64,000 nt of DNA from Sphingobacterium thalpophilum (GTDB lineage Bacteria > Bacteroidota > Bacteroidia > Sphingobacteriales > Sphingobacteriaceae), in contig NZ_LR590484.1 in NCBI RefSeq assembly GCF_901482695.1, positions 4,278,001 through 4,342,000 on the forward strand, given 5' to 3'. The stretch's first letter is position 1; each line of letters opens with the position of its first letter. The notes beneath the pieces were generated by a model that was not told where the DNA came from, did not search any database, and saw only the letters and a program-made list of their open reading frames with translations. Below, piece after piece: positions 1 through 8,623 of this stretch. The translations under genes were made by a program, and so were the position numbers.

Positions 1-42
1 TCAATTTTTAATGAGCACGACGACGGCGAATGGCCGCTTTAG
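1..42 (+). CDS. C-terminal end of an unidentified protein (partial)
   Basis: Reading from base 1, thirteen codons (SIFNEHDDGEWPL) run to a TAG at 40-42. A hairpin terminator lies about 150 bases downstream, which fits the end of a rightward gene that begins before the window. Too short to identify; a chance open frame is quite possible. Confidence 0.25.
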   Translation, partial: SIFNEHDDGEWPL

Positions 43-193
43 AGCGAAGGTATTCGATTCAGGAAAGCGCTAATCTGTCAAAAGGGGAATATTTACAACA
101 TTCACGTCTGTCGCACAGCCACAGCGCTAACGCAAGCTGTAATATCGTTGTGTTAGTTTCTGGAAATCTAAGAGTTTGTTTCATATGTTTGTT

Positions 194-227
194 AAAGCCC
201 CGATCCGTCCCGGACAAGGGGCTTTTT
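194..227 (+). terminator. Rho-independent terminator
   Basis: An eight-base stem (AAAGCCCC paired with GGGGCTTT) closes a 16-base loop and is followed by T residues. It lies between the end of the partial left-edge gene and the 3' end of the leftward TetR gene, so it may serve both directions. Confidence 0.7.
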
Positions 228-299
228 GATTTCCCTGCAGGCGGCCCATCGTTGTTTCATATCAAAACCTTTATAAGTAACTTGTCAGTGGCATCTTTT

Positions 300-902
300 T
301 CATTTTAAAAATACCGGTAACAAGATTTCATCTACCATCATTTCTAGCCTCTTTTTGGTGATCATTTGAGGTCGGATCAAGTTTTCCGTTCGTATCAGGT
401 CGTAGGGAAGCATTAAAGTTACTTCACTCGTTTGTTTGATTTGTTCACCTCTTTTTTCAGCATTTGACAATATGTTTTTTGTTGCGTTCAGGTATTTTTC
501 AATAGCCTGTTGGTGTATTGGAAGCTCGTTTGTATCCGCTTTGTCTTGCGCTCTTAAAAAATAATAGTTGTTAATAATTTCGGTGCCAATCTCCATATAT
601 ACTTTTTGGAATACAGTCAACAATTGTACAAAATCTTTTCGCAGGCTTCCATTGTCTTTTAATTCCGCGAAGAATACCCCATCAAACAGCTTTTTTGCCT
701 TATATGCGTATATTTCCTGGAGCAAGTCAAAGGGTGTCGCCCATCTTCTGTAGAGCACTGTACGACTCGTATTGGCTTCATCGGCTATCTGCTGAAAGGT
801 CAGGTCCGTAATCTTTACTGTGGTCGTCAGCTTCATTGTTGCATCGTACAAGCTTTCTAGTAGTTCATCGCCACGTCTCCTGCTGTTTTTAGTTTGCTCC
901 AT
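300..902 (-). CDS. TetR/AcrR family transcriptional regulator
   Basis: A 200-residue protein with the normal TetR size. Residues about 33-60 form the helix-turn-helix, with the typical run QQIADEANTSRTVLYRRW; the remaining ~140 residues are the helical ligand-binding domain, which is not diagnostic of any ligand. It is divergent from the flavin-binding protein at 1008, with a 105-base shared promoter region containing an imperfect inverted repeat (943-986). It therefore probably represses itself and that neighbour. Start chosen at the first ATG, which places the HTH at the normal distance from the N-terminus. Confidence 0.9.
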   Translation of the reverse strand: MEQTKNSRRRGDELLESLYDATMKLTTTVKITDLTFQQIADEANTSRTVLYRRWATPFDLLQEIYAYKAKKLFDGVFFAELKDNGSLRKDFVQLLTVFQKVYMEIGTEIINNYYFLRAQDKADTNELPIHQQAIEKYLNATKNILSNAEKRGEQIKQTSEVTLMLPYDLIRTENLIRPQMITKKRLEMMVDEILLPVFLK

Positions 903-942
903 ATAATTTTTCTATAAAGATAAAAAAAAATTAGAAACAATA

Positions 943-986
943 TGTATCTTATTTGGTTATTCTCTTTATCTTTGTTATAAGGTACA
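943..986. promoter_or_regulatory. Inverted repeat in the TetR/PNPOx-like divergent promoter
   Basis: TGTATCTTAT (943-952) and ATAAGGTACA (977-986) are inverted copies with one mismatch, separated by 24 bases. The position between divergent genes suits a TetR operator or a pair of half-sites. The region is AT-rich, so the match could be chance. Confidence 0.35.
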
Positions 987-1007
987 ATTTGAATCTTATT
1001 TTTTAAA

Positions 1008-1472
1008 ATGAACACAAGACAGCAACAGAATACCCTGTGTACGGACCAACTGAGAGATTTTTTCAAAAGTCATCATGACAAGTTGCTATGCACAGCGAAT
1101 AAAAATGGAGAACCGTCAATCGCCTTGATGGGAACGCCACGATTAAATAGTGCAGGCAATATTGAACTGGAATTAAGCGACAACCCTTCGGTTTCACTAA
1201 ACAATATTCAGGAGAATAAAGCCGTGGTGTTTTTGGTGTACGAACCCGCTGGTCGGGCAAGAGATTACAAAGGCGTGCGGATATACGCCGAAGCGATTGA
1301 AATACTAACAGAAGGTGAAAAATTAGAACATATTAGGGAGCTGCTTCGGATAAAATTTGGCGATGAACAGGCTGATGGGTTAGTGGCGACAGTGACTTTC
1401 CGCATCACAAAATTGCGGCCCATTGTGGACCGTGGCCAGCTCTGGAACGAACCGCCTTTTGCGGATGCCTAA
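1008..1472 (+). CDS. Pyridoxamine 5'-phosphate oxidase-like flavin-binding protein
   Basis: A 154-residue protein resembling the small split-barrel FMN-binding PNPOx-like family. Diagnostic stretches are the strand around residues 25-45 (KLLCTANKNGEPSIALMGTP) and the later VVFLVYEP and GVRIYAEA strands. Such proteins bind FMN, F420 or haem and reduce or sequester small molecules; the substrate cannot be read from sequence. It is divergent from the TetR gene and is its likely target. The next gene begins 140 bases downstream in the same direction. Confidence 0.75.
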   Translation: MNTRQQQNTLCTDQLRDFFKSHHDKLLCTANKNGEPSIALMGTPRLNSAGNIELELSDNPSVSLNNIQENKAVVFLVYEPAGRARDYKGVRIYAEAIEILTEGEKLEHIRELLRIKFGDEQADGLVATVTFRITKLRPIVDRGQLWNEPPFADA

Positions 1473-1612
1473 TATTTGGCCTCATCGTAGGATTGGGACC
1501 GAGTTACTATACCAAGGGGATTATTCATTTAGGCTACAATAACAGCGGTTTTGAATACATTAGTTTTTTAATTGTTGCAGACTTTTATTGGCAACAATTA
1601 AAAAACGAGAAA

Positions 1613-2464
1613 ATGAAATTGAAAGACAAAACCTATCTAGTCACGGGTGGTACATCTGGGGTTGGAAAAGCTATTGCTACCGGCATTGCAAGGACAGGTG
1701 CCAATGTTGTCATCGTTAGCCGTAATACGTCAAATGGACAGCAAACTGTAAAAGAGATCTTGGAAAAAACAGCGAATAAAAATGTGTCCTTTGTTACGGC
1801 AGATTTAAGTTTGATGAAATCGGTTGAACAACTTAGCATGCAGTTTAAGCAACAATACAATCAACTGCACGGCTTGGTGAATGCCGCTGGGGCTTGGTAT
1901 TTCAAAAAAGAAATTACTAGCGAAGGAATCGACAAATCATTTGCCATAAATTATCTAAGCCATTTTGTGCTTACAAATAACTTACTTGATTTAATAAAAG
2001 CAACCGATGATGCACGAATTGTTACTGTTGGTGGGGCACCTCGATTTTTAAAAAAGCCGAAAATAGATCTGAAGGATTTGCAGCTGACAAAATCATACAG
2101 TTGGTTTAGAGCTACCAATCTCGCCATGTTCGCCAGAGTTTACTTTGGCTTTGAATTAGCCGACAGGTTACAAAATACTCCGGCAAGCTCAATGCTATTT
2201 CACCCCGGATTCGTAAAATCAAATCTCGGAAAGGGGACCACTCCGTGGTGGCTAAAGCTACTATTTTCATTGTCGTCCGACGTTAGAAATGCACCTGAAA
2301 GCTGTGAAAGCGGAGTATATGTAGCGACAAAAGAAAATGCAAAATCCGCAAACGGAAAATTCTTTGACGAAAAAAATAACATCATTGAACTCCGGGACAA
2401 ATTTAAGAAATCAATAGGTAACGAATTATGGCTATTGAGTGAGCAACTTACAGCAAAAAAGTAA
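1613..2464 (+). CDS. SDR family oxidoreductase with altered catalytic residues
   Basis: A 283-residue short-chain dehydrogenase of the retinol-dehydrogenase-like type. The N-terminal TGGTSGVG nucleotide loop and NAAG motif are present. The active site is unusual: the position of the catalytic Ser reads TVGGAP, and the YxxSK motif reads YSWFR, so the Lys is replaced by Arg. The start at 1613 (MKLKDK) is preferred because the cofactor loop then begins about 12 residues in; an upstream extension to 1493 adds 40 unrelated residues. The AraC gene at 2474 follows after nine bases and is probably cotranscribed. Confidence 0.85.
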   Translation: MKLKDKTYLVTGGTSGVGKAIATGIARTGANVVIVSRNTSNGQQTVKEILEKTANKNVSFVTADLSLMKSVEQLSMQFKQQYNQLHGLVNAAGAWYFKKEITSEGIDKSFAINYLSHFVLTNNLLDLIKATDDARIVTVGGAPRFLKKPKIDLKDLQLTKSYSWFRATNLAMFARVYFGFELADRLQNTPASSMLFHPGFVKSNLGKGTTPWWLKLLFSLSSDVRNAPESCESGVYVATKENAKSANGKFFDEKNNIIELRDKFKKSIGNELWLLSEQLTAKK

Positions 2465-2473
2465 CTTTGTGAT

Positions 2474-3400
2474 ATGGCACATACAAAACCACAACGAATT
2501 AAGTCAATCGGTGAGTTTCATCGGTTTAGAGGGTTGCCTCAGCCCGCACATCCGTTGATTAGTGTCCTCACAATGGACGATCTCATTGGACACCCCGGTC
2601 AAATCGGTATGAATGTTATATTTGACTTTTATTTTATTGCTTTGAAGCGTGTGAAAGGAGTGAAGTATAAATACGGACAATCACATTACGATTTTGAAAA
2701 TGACGGGGTACTGTTTTTTATGTCGCCCAATCAGGTGCTCGAACTTGAAATCGCTGAAGACAGAAAATCCAAAGAACTATCTGGTTGGATGCTACTGATT
2801 CATCCGGATTTTATCTGGAACACGCCACTTGCGAAAAACATTAAGCAATATGCATTTTTTGATTATTCCGTAAATGAAGCGTTGTTGTTATCAGAAAAAG
2901 AAGAAAAGATACTTAACGGCATTATTGAAAACATACGGGAAGAATATTACTCCAATATAGATAAGTTTAGTAAACAAATCATCGGTACATATATTGAGAA
3001 TTTGCTTAGCTATTCAGAACGATTTTACAATCGTCAATTTATTACAAGGGAAAAAGCCAATCATCAAATTTTGGAAGGTTTGGAAAAACTGTTAACAGAT
3101 TACTTTAGCAGTGATGATCTGGCAATTAGAGGTCTACCATCTGTTCAATATGTTTCGGAACAACTGAATGTCTCATCAAGCTATTTGGGTAGTGTACTGC
3201 GCGTGGTAACAGGTCAAAGCACGCAGCAGCATATACACGATAAATTGATAGAAAAAGCTAGAGAAAAACTTTCCACCACTAACTTATCCGTTAGTGAGAT
3301 CGCCTACGAATTGGGATTTGAACATTCACAGTCATTCAGCAAACTCTTCAAGACGAAGACTAAAATGAGTCCTTTGGAGTTTCGGCAATCATTTAACTGA
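2474..3400 (+). CDS. AraC family transcriptional regulator
   Basis: A 308-residue regulator with an N-terminal cupin-like sensing domain (about residues 20-180) and a C-terminal double helix-turn-helix (about 210-305). The second helix pair carries the family signature SEIAYELGFEHSQSFSKLFK followed by MSPLEFR. It lies nine bases after the SDR gene and 16 bases before a second, frameshifted AraC gene, so the three probably form one transcript in which the regulator controls the SDR. Confidence 0.92.
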   Translation: MAHTKPQRIKSIGEFHRFRGLPQPAHPLISVLTMDDLIGHPGQIGMNVIFDFYFIALKRVKGVKYKYGQSHYDFENDGVLFFMSPNQVLELEIAEDRKSKELSGWMLLIHPDFIWNTPLAKNIKQYAFFDYSVNEALLLSEKEEKILNGIIENIREEYYSNIDKFSKQIIGTYIENLLSYSERFYNRQFITREKANHQILEGLEKLLTDYFSSDDLAIRGLPSVQYVSEQLNVSSSYLGSVLRVVTGQSTQQHIHDKLIEKAREKLSTTNLSVSEIAYELGFEHSQSFSKLFKTKTKMSPLEFRQSFN

Positions 3401-3416
3401 AAAAGCGAATTACCTC

Positions 3417-4285
3417 ATGCCCCCAACCAAAAACATATTTGTAAATCCAATGACTGACAGGTTCAGTCTAGGTATTGCTATTGAAAAAATCAGTGTTAAA
3501 AAAGCCGATTTCAAAGCGGAAGAGCACTGCCGGGAAGCGACACAACCACATCGGGATGAAGGCCATACATTTTATATCCTTCAAGAGGGAACTATTACGA
3601 TAGAAATTGATTTTCAGCAATACGAGATCAAGGCACCAACGGTTGTCTATATGCATCCAAACCAAGTGCATCGCATTTTGGATTTCACTCCTATGAATAT
3701 TTGCTCTTTGGCAGTCAAAAATGAAAACGTAAACCCAGACTACCTTTCATTTTTGGAAGAACTTGCACCTGCAAAACCATTAGAACTGACAGATAATATC
3801 TGCACAGACATTTTTGAAACGTTTTCCCTTTGTCTAAAGTTTTCAGGACAACACAATAATAAACTGTATTATCCACTGTTGAAAGATAGTAGTAATACTT
3901 TAATCGCCTTAATTATTTCTGCGTTTTTGAAGCAAAACACTGTGTCAAACAAATCGTCAAGAGCTGAGTTGATCACAAAATCATTCAAGCGCCTATTAGA
4001 GATCAATTACGGCACAATAAAACGGCCGGCCGAATACGCGAAACAATTAAATATATCCACTCATTATTTAAATGAAGTGTGAAAGATGTTACAGGTCAGA
4101 CTGTTTCGCAGCATATTCAGGACAGAGTTATTTTGGAAGCAAAGCGGTTGCTTTATCACTCCGACAAATCGGTTAAAGAAATCGCATTTGAATTAGGCTA
4201 TGACGATTATCCTTATTTTTCAAGACTTTTTGCCAAAAATACAGGTATCTCTGCATTGGCTTTTCGAAATAAAAGGTACGATTAG
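3417..4285 (+). pseudogene. AraC family regulator split by a one-base frameshift
   Basis: Positions 3417-4082 encode the cupin sensing domain and first HTH up to HYLNEV, then stop at TGA 4080-4082. The rest of the AraC domain (KDVTGQTVSQHIQ to AFRNKRYD) continues in another frame from about 4079 to 4285. Restoring one base before the TG at 4080 gives LNEVLKDVTG, the expected family sequence, so this is a single-base deletion. It may be a real inactivation or a sequencing error. The domain order otherwise matches the intact AraC immediately upstream. Confidence 0.85.
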
Positions 4286-4365
4286 TCCAATACTTGCCCC
4301 GATCGGGCATTTCTATTTGTTTTCATACTGGCCAATTTTGTACCATTAAGTTTGAAACGTAAGCA

Positions 4366-4638
4366 ATGGAACAAAACAAAAAAGTGCTTATCTCGGGAGC
4401 AAGTTTTGCAGGCCTGACAACAGCTTACTGGCTGGTTAAAATGGGCTTCGGTGTGACTGTCTCAAAAGGGAATTTTGTATTGGCTTTCGAGGCATATAAC
4501 AACGGCCTGCGGCCATTGATAGAGGAAATTCAAACTGCTGCTGTCAAAATGTTAGACAATTTGCTCCCCCGTACTGAGCAAGAAGTGAGACTGAGGAACC
4601 GAAACGGATTTTCGTTTAATAACGATCATTTATCTTAA
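4366..4638 (+). pseudogene. FAD-dependent monooxygenase remnant with internal in-frame deletion
   Basis: The 90-residue frame joins the two ends of a PHBH/TetX-like flavoprotein. Residues 6-32 carry the Rossmann dinucleotide loop (SGASFAGLTTAYWLVKMGFG); from about residue 38 the sequence (LAFEAYNNGLRPLIEEIQ) matches the C-terminal helical part of such enzymes. Full-length members have about 370-400 residues, so roughly 280 are missing and the product cannot be active. The gene reads through the junction without a frameshift. The NmrA-like gene begins ten bases later. Confidence 0.75.
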
Positions 4639-4648
4639 TATAAACACT

Positions 4649-5524
4649 ATGATTTTAGTAACAGGTGCAACCGGTAATTTAGGTAAGGCCACCATCAATT
4701 CTTTATTGAACAAGGGAATACCAGCAAGCAATATTGCAGCCTTGGTAAGGGACGAATCCAAATCAGATGAATTTAAATCAAAAGGTATTCAGGTGCGGCT
4801 CGGCGACTACCAGAAGTTTGAGTCTTTAACAAGTGCATTCAAAGATGTGGACAAGCTGCTGCTGATATCTTCCTCAGCAGAAATAGTCCACAGGTTTGCG
4901 CAGCATAAAAACGTAATTGATGCTGCTAAAGAGAGAGGCGTCGGCCATATAGTTTATACCAGTTTTGCCATGAAAGATTTGCGTCGAAGTTTAATGGTTG
5001 AGGACGTGCAATACCATGCTGACACAAGTGATTATCTAAAACAACTAGCTGTACCTTATACCTTGATGGCTAATACGATGTACGCGGACATGATTCCCAT
5101 GTTGTCTGGAAACAATATACGCGAATTGGGGGTTGCTATCCCAGCCGGAAATGGTAGAGTGCCTTTTTTACCCATACAAGAAATGGCTGAAACGCTAGCA
5201 GTTGTCCTTACTACCTCTGGCCATGAAAACAAAGAGTATGTCATCGCTGCAGACAACGATGTCTCGTTCGCTGATATAGCGGGACTGATGTCAGATATTC
5301 TTGGCAAGCAGGTCGATTATAACCAACCGCGGGTAGATGCATACATTGCGCGGTTTGTGCAGAATGGGTTTCCGGAAGATGATGCAGCCTATCTGGCACG
5401 GTACACGGTGGCAATTGCCAGAGGAGAATTTGAGACCAATAAAAGTGATGTCAAACGATTACTGGGCAGAAGTCCAATATCTTTGAAGGATTTTTTGCTA
5501 AGCATACACTCCCCGCAGGCATAG
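4649..5524 (+). CDS. NmrA-like/QOR2-type NAD(P)-binding oxidoreductase
   Basis: A 291-residue atypical short-chain dehydrogenase of the NmrA / quinone oxidoreductase 2 type. The N-terminus MILVTGATGNLGKATINSLL gives the GxxGxxG cofactor loop; KGIQVRLGDYQ and HIVYTSF are typical of the subfamily. Family members reduce quinones or sense NADP(H) redox state in the cytoplasm. It follows the flavoprotein remnant by ten bases and precedes the GlxA-type regulator, in keeping with a redox-stress neighbourhood. Length is full for the family. Confidence 0.88.
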   Translation: MILVTGATGNLGKATINSLLNKGIPASNIAALVRDESKSDEFKSKGIQVRLGDYQKFESLTSAFKDVDKLLLISSSAEIVHRFAQHKNVIDAAKERGVGHIVYTSFAMKDLRRSLMVEDVQYHADTSDYLKQLAVPYTLMANTMYADMIPMLSGNNIRELGVAIPAGNGRVPFLPIQEMAETLAVVLTTSGHENKEYVIAADNDVSFADIAGLMSDILGKQVDYNQPRVDAYIARFVQNGFPEDDAAYLARYTVAIARGEFETNKSDVKRLLGRSPISLKDFLLSIHSPQA

Positions 5525-5590
5525 ATTAATGTCCTAAATTGTATAAAATATGTCCTTTGAGACATTGTTATTGCTTCGTACATTTGAAGT

Positions 5591-6628
5591 ATGAGCGATA
5601 AAAGATTGAACAGTACGGTAAATCCATTGCAAAAAAAAGTTGTGATTGTTCCGATGTCAGGAGCGACTTTGCTGCATTTTTCAGGTCCTGTTGATGTATT
5701 TACCAATGCTAACAGGTGTTTGAGTCTATTAGGCTCAGCACCTGGGTATGAAGTTATCCTTGCTTCTCCGACGTCCGACAGACGGATACCCACATTGGCA
5801 GGAGCCCAGTTGTCCTGTACGTATAGTGTACAGGATATTTTGTCCCCTATAGACATCCTGATTATTGCTGGTAATGATTTTAATTCCCTTTCTCGAGCCC
5901 AGTACGCCGATCTATGTAAATGGATATCTGCCCTGCATGAGAAAGGGGACAACCGTATCGCTTCTGTTTGTGGAGGAGCGTTTGTGTTGGCGGAGGCCGG
6001 ATTATTGAACGGCAAAAAGGCGACGACCCATTGGCAGTTGCGTGAGCGTCTGAAAAAAGAGTATCCTCTGGTGGAGGTAAATACAGATCCCTTTTACACC
6101 GGTGATGGCCGGATATATACCTCTGGCGGAGTTTCATCCGGAATAGATCTTGCACTCGCTCTGGTAGAAGAAGATTATGGGAAGGACCTTGCCATTCAGG
6201 TTGCCCGCAGGTTGGTATTTTATCTGTCCCGATCAGGCTCACAGTCACAGTTTGGCAACCTGCTTCCTCAATATGAAAGTACCAACGTCGCGTATAAGAT
6301 CACCGAGTGGCTCAAAGGAAACCTTTCCGGAGCTATCGATGTCACAAAAATGGCAGAATACCTAAATATGAGCCCTAGAAACCTCAACCGTGTTTTCAAC
6401 AGAGAGATAGGTTTGCCACCTTCCAAGTTTATGGAAAAGTTGCGTGTAGAAATGGCCCGGAAGTATCTGGAAGATACCGATATGCCGATCGAAAATATCG
6501 CTGACAAATGTGGGCTGAGCAATCTGGTGACTATGCGTCGTATATTCCTTAGGCACTTAAAAGTGACACCATCAGATTACCGTCGTGCATTCCGGACGTC
6601 ACTTCATGCAGCGCCTTCCTCAATATAG
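5591..6628 (+). CDS. GlxA family transcriptional regulator (DJ-1/PfpI-AraC fusion)
   Basis: A 345-residue regulator. Residues about 16-190 form a DJ-1/PfpI class I amidotransferase-like domain, with a Cys at position 127 in the nucleophile-elbow context ASVCGGAFVLAEAG. Residues about 240-335 form an AraC-type HTH (MAEYLNMSPRNLNRVFNRE, then IADKCGLSNLVTMRRIF). GlxA-type proteins act as activators of catabolic or stress genes with the DJ-1 part sensing a ligand. The GAPDH gene begins 37 bases downstream and is a plausible target. Confidence 0.93.
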   Translation: MSDKRLNSTVNPLQKKVVIVPMSGATLLHFSGPVDVFTNANRCLSLLGSAPGYEVILASPTSDRRIPTLAGAQLSCTYSVQDILSPIDILIIAGNDFNSLSRAQYADLCKWISALHEKGDNRIASVCGGAFVLAEAGLLNGKKATTHWQLRERLKKEYPLVEVNTDPFYTGDGRIYTSGGVSSGIDLALALVEEDYGKDLAIQVARRLVFYLSRSGSQSQFGNLLPQYESTNVAYKITEWLKGNLSGAIDVTKMAEYLNMSPRNLNRVFNREIGLPPSKFMEKLRVEMARKYLEDTDMPIENIADKCGLSNLVTMRRIFLRHLKVTPSDYRRAFRTSLHAAPSSI

Positions 6629-6665
6629 TAATGAAAATAGTTATAACAAATTAAAAGTTAACGAT

Positions 6666-7643
6666 ATGAGAGTAGCAATTAACGGATTCGGTAGGATAGG
6701 CCGAATGACACTACGGGCATTACAGGATAAACCAGAAATAGAAGTCGTAGCGATAAATGATTTAGCGGATATCAGCACATTGACACATCTGTTTAAATAC
6801 GATACAGCCCATGGTCGTTTTGAAGGGCCAGTGAACAGTGACCAAGATGCCCTTGTTATCAATGGCAGACGAATACAGTTCTTTTCTGAGCGGGGACCAG
6901 AGAAACTACCCTGGAAAGATCTGGCGATTGACGTTGTCATTGAATCCACAGGCCACTTTACCGATAAAGTGTCTGCACAGGCACATATCGATGCAGGAGC
7001 ACAAAAAGTTCTGATCACAGCCCCTGCATCAGGAGGTGTTAAAACTATTGTCCATGGTGTGAATGATGATATCATCGGCGGCGATCAGATCTATTCTACA
7101 GCATCATGTACTACAGGTTGTATTGCGCCGATTTTAGCAATTCTGGAAAGAGAATTTGGAATAGAATCTGGTTTCATGGTCACTGTACATGCATTTACTG
7201 CCGATCAGAACTTGCAAGATGCACCACATAAAGATCTCAGAAGAGCGCGCGCTGCCAGCTATTCCATTATTCCGACAACTACTGGAGCCGCCAAAGCCAT
7301 TGGTGATGTGCTGCCGAGTCTGAAGGGCAAAATGGACGGATATTCTTACCGCGTTCCAGTGATTGATGCATCTATTGCCGACCTGTCCATTAATCTAAAA
7401 AAAGAAGTTACCGCTGCTGAACTGAACGATCTGTTTAAATCTTATGCAAAAGGGGCGATGAACGGTATTCTTGAATACACCGAAGAACCTTTCGTTTCCG
7501 CTGACATTCTTGGTAATACACATTCTTCGATTGTAGATGGAAGTTTGACTAAGGCTCAAGGTAAATTAGTGAAAGTGGTTTCTTGGTATGACAATGAGGT
7601 CGGTATATCGCACCGCATCGCAGAATTGGTTTCGCTGCTATAA
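6666..7643 (+). CDS. gap: Type I glyceraldehyde-3-phosphate dehydrogenase, divergent
   Basis: A 325-residue protein with the NAD loop INGFGRIGR (residues 5-13), catalytic Cys148 and His175 (VTVHAFTADQ). It should oxidise glyceraldehyde 3-phosphate, or a related phosphorylated aldehyde, to an acyl phosphate. Unusual points: the active-site motif reads ASCTTGC where nearly all GAPDHs have ASCTTNC, the usual RVPTP segment reads RVPVIDASIADL, and the C-terminal signature reads WYDNEVGISHR rather than WYDNEWGYS. The start at 6666 (MRVAING) is preferred over 6585, which adds 27 unrelated residues. The position behind a redox regulator suggests a second, specialised copy. Confidence 0.92.
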   Translation: MRVAINGFGRIGRMTLRALQDKPEIEVVAINDLADISTLTHLFKYDTAHGRFEGPVNSDQDALVINGRRIQFFSERGPEKLPWKDLAIDVVIESTGHFTDKVSAQAHIDAGAQKVLITAPASGGVKTIVHGVNDDIIGGDQIYSTASCTTGCIAPILAILEREFGIESGFMVTVHAFTADQNLQDAPHKDLRRARAASYSIIPTTTGAAKAIGDVLPSLKGKMDGYSYRVPVIDASIADLSINLKKEVTAAELNDLFKSYAKGAMNGILEYTEEPFVSADILGNTHSSIVDGSLTKAQGKLVKVVSWYDNEVGISHRIAELVSLL

Positions 7644-7658
7644 AAAGTAAATGTTTCT

Positions 7659-7723
7659 AAAAGTTGTTTGGTACAGTGAGATAATGCTAGTTTAGAAAAG
7701 GCATACGTACCGAACAACTTTTT
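7659..7723 (+). terminator. Terminator hairpin after the GAPDH gene
   Basis: AAAAGTTGTTTGGTAC (7659-7674) pairs with GTACCGAACAACTTTT (7707-7722) with one G-T pair, closing a 32-base loop, and the right arm runs into T residues. It lies 16 bases past the GAPDH stop. The long loop is unusual. Confidence 0.6.
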
Positions 7724-7815
7724 AAAATTCATTGGCTTTTCAAGTTACTGGAGAACAAATGCTTAACGGCTTTTTTCATGTAAAAAAAAATCTGTGCCAA
7801 GCCAGCTGCTCAAAT

Positions 7816-8208
7816 TTACCTAAATAGTCGGTGGAGGCAATATTCCTGTACAATAGGCAGATCCGCTTCGGCCCAGTCATATTCTGGCAGTTGAGGTATC
7901 TCTACCCATTTTGCCTGTACATGTTCTGTAACTTTCAGTTCTCCAGCTGTTAGTCTGCATACAAAAGGGTAGAGCCTTAGTGAGAAGCCGGGGTAGTGGT
8001 GCTCTACCACCGTCAGCGCTCTTTCTATGACGATATCGATATTTAGTTCTTCTTTGATTTCTCTGCGCAGGCAGTCTTCTTTAGATTCACCGGTTTCAAT
8101 CTTTCCGCCGGGGAATTCCCATTTCAGCGGGAGCTTCATTGCGGCAGATCGTTGACAGATCAATATTTTCTCATCGTGTTCGATTATAGCGCAGGTTACT
8201 TGTAGCAT
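7816..8208 (-). CDS. Nudix hydrolase, MutT/8-oxo-dGTP diphosphatase type
   Basis: A 130-residue cytosolic protein with a complete Nudix box from about residue 35 to 57: GGKIETGESKEDCLRREIKE, then EL. The arrangement MLQVTCAIIEHDEKILICQRS is typical of MutT-like enzymes that hydrolyse oxidised nucleoside triphosphates. It is convergent with the GAPDH gene and stands alone. Confidence 0.88.
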   Translation of the reverse strand: MLQVTCAIIEHDEKILICQRSAAMKLPLKWEFPGGKIETGESKEDCLRREIKEELNIDIVIERALTVVEHHYPGFSLRLYPFVCRLTAGELKVTEHVQAKWVEIPQLPEYDWAEADLPIVQEYCLHRLFR

Positions 8209-8520
8209 CGTGCTTTAAAGTTAATCATTTTTCTGTTAATAGCATACAGATCGTACGGAGAAAAAATAAGAATTGCCGCATATACCTGTTATATTACCTC
8301 TGTTAGTTTGTTCCTGCATAATGGGTGTAACTTCTGTTGAGGGGCCTCACAGCAGTTTGGACAGAACGATAATAATTGAGTCTGCCAGCAGTTTAGCTGA
8401 AGCAAGGTTTGCTTTGTTTTTAAAAGAAAGCGGTTTATTTTTACAACAGAATTTCGTCTAAAAATTTTATCTTTACGAAAAGGAGACCAATTCATTAGGT
8501 CGGCCTCAATTATATCCGAC
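8209..8520. other. Intergenic region, no gene recognised
   Basis: AT-rich stretch between the Nudix gene and the small reading frame at 8521. Open frames on both strands here lack protein-like composition. It must contain the promoters of both flanking units, but no element stands out. Confidence 0.4.
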
Positions 8521-8623
8521 ATGTTTAAAATAAAAAAAAAATTTCTATTGTCTTTGTGGTCTGTCTGTTCTTCCTGGGGTTGGGGATTAATGATGTTACC
8601 CATAATTTAATACAGTATGGTTA
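8521..8623 (+). pseudogene. Small membrane peptide gene, frameshifted in an A10 run
   Basis: From ATG 8521 the frame reads MFKIKKK, then meets an A10 run (8532-8541). In the frame one base over, the sequence continues ISIVFVVCLFFLGLGINDV and ends IQYG at a TAA that overlaps the ATG of the next gene (8617). One extra A would give a 34-residue peptide with a basic N-terminus and one membrane segment. The overlap suggests translational coupling. Homopolymer error or slippage is possible. No known family. Confidence 0.4.

Noticed and set aside
30..308. Rightward 92-codon open frame at the left edge
   Set aside because: It runs through a terminator hairpin and has no protein-like pattern.
4295..4309. 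Short hairpin after the frameshifted AraC gene as a terminator
   Set aside because: Stem of only five to six base pairs and no T-run.
5389..6248. Leftward frames opposite the NmrA-like and GlxA genes
   Set aside because: They are antisense to two well-supported genes.
8273..8603. Open frames on both strands between the Nudix gene and paralogue A
   Set aside because: No coding signature; the minus frame is antisense to the small peptide frame.
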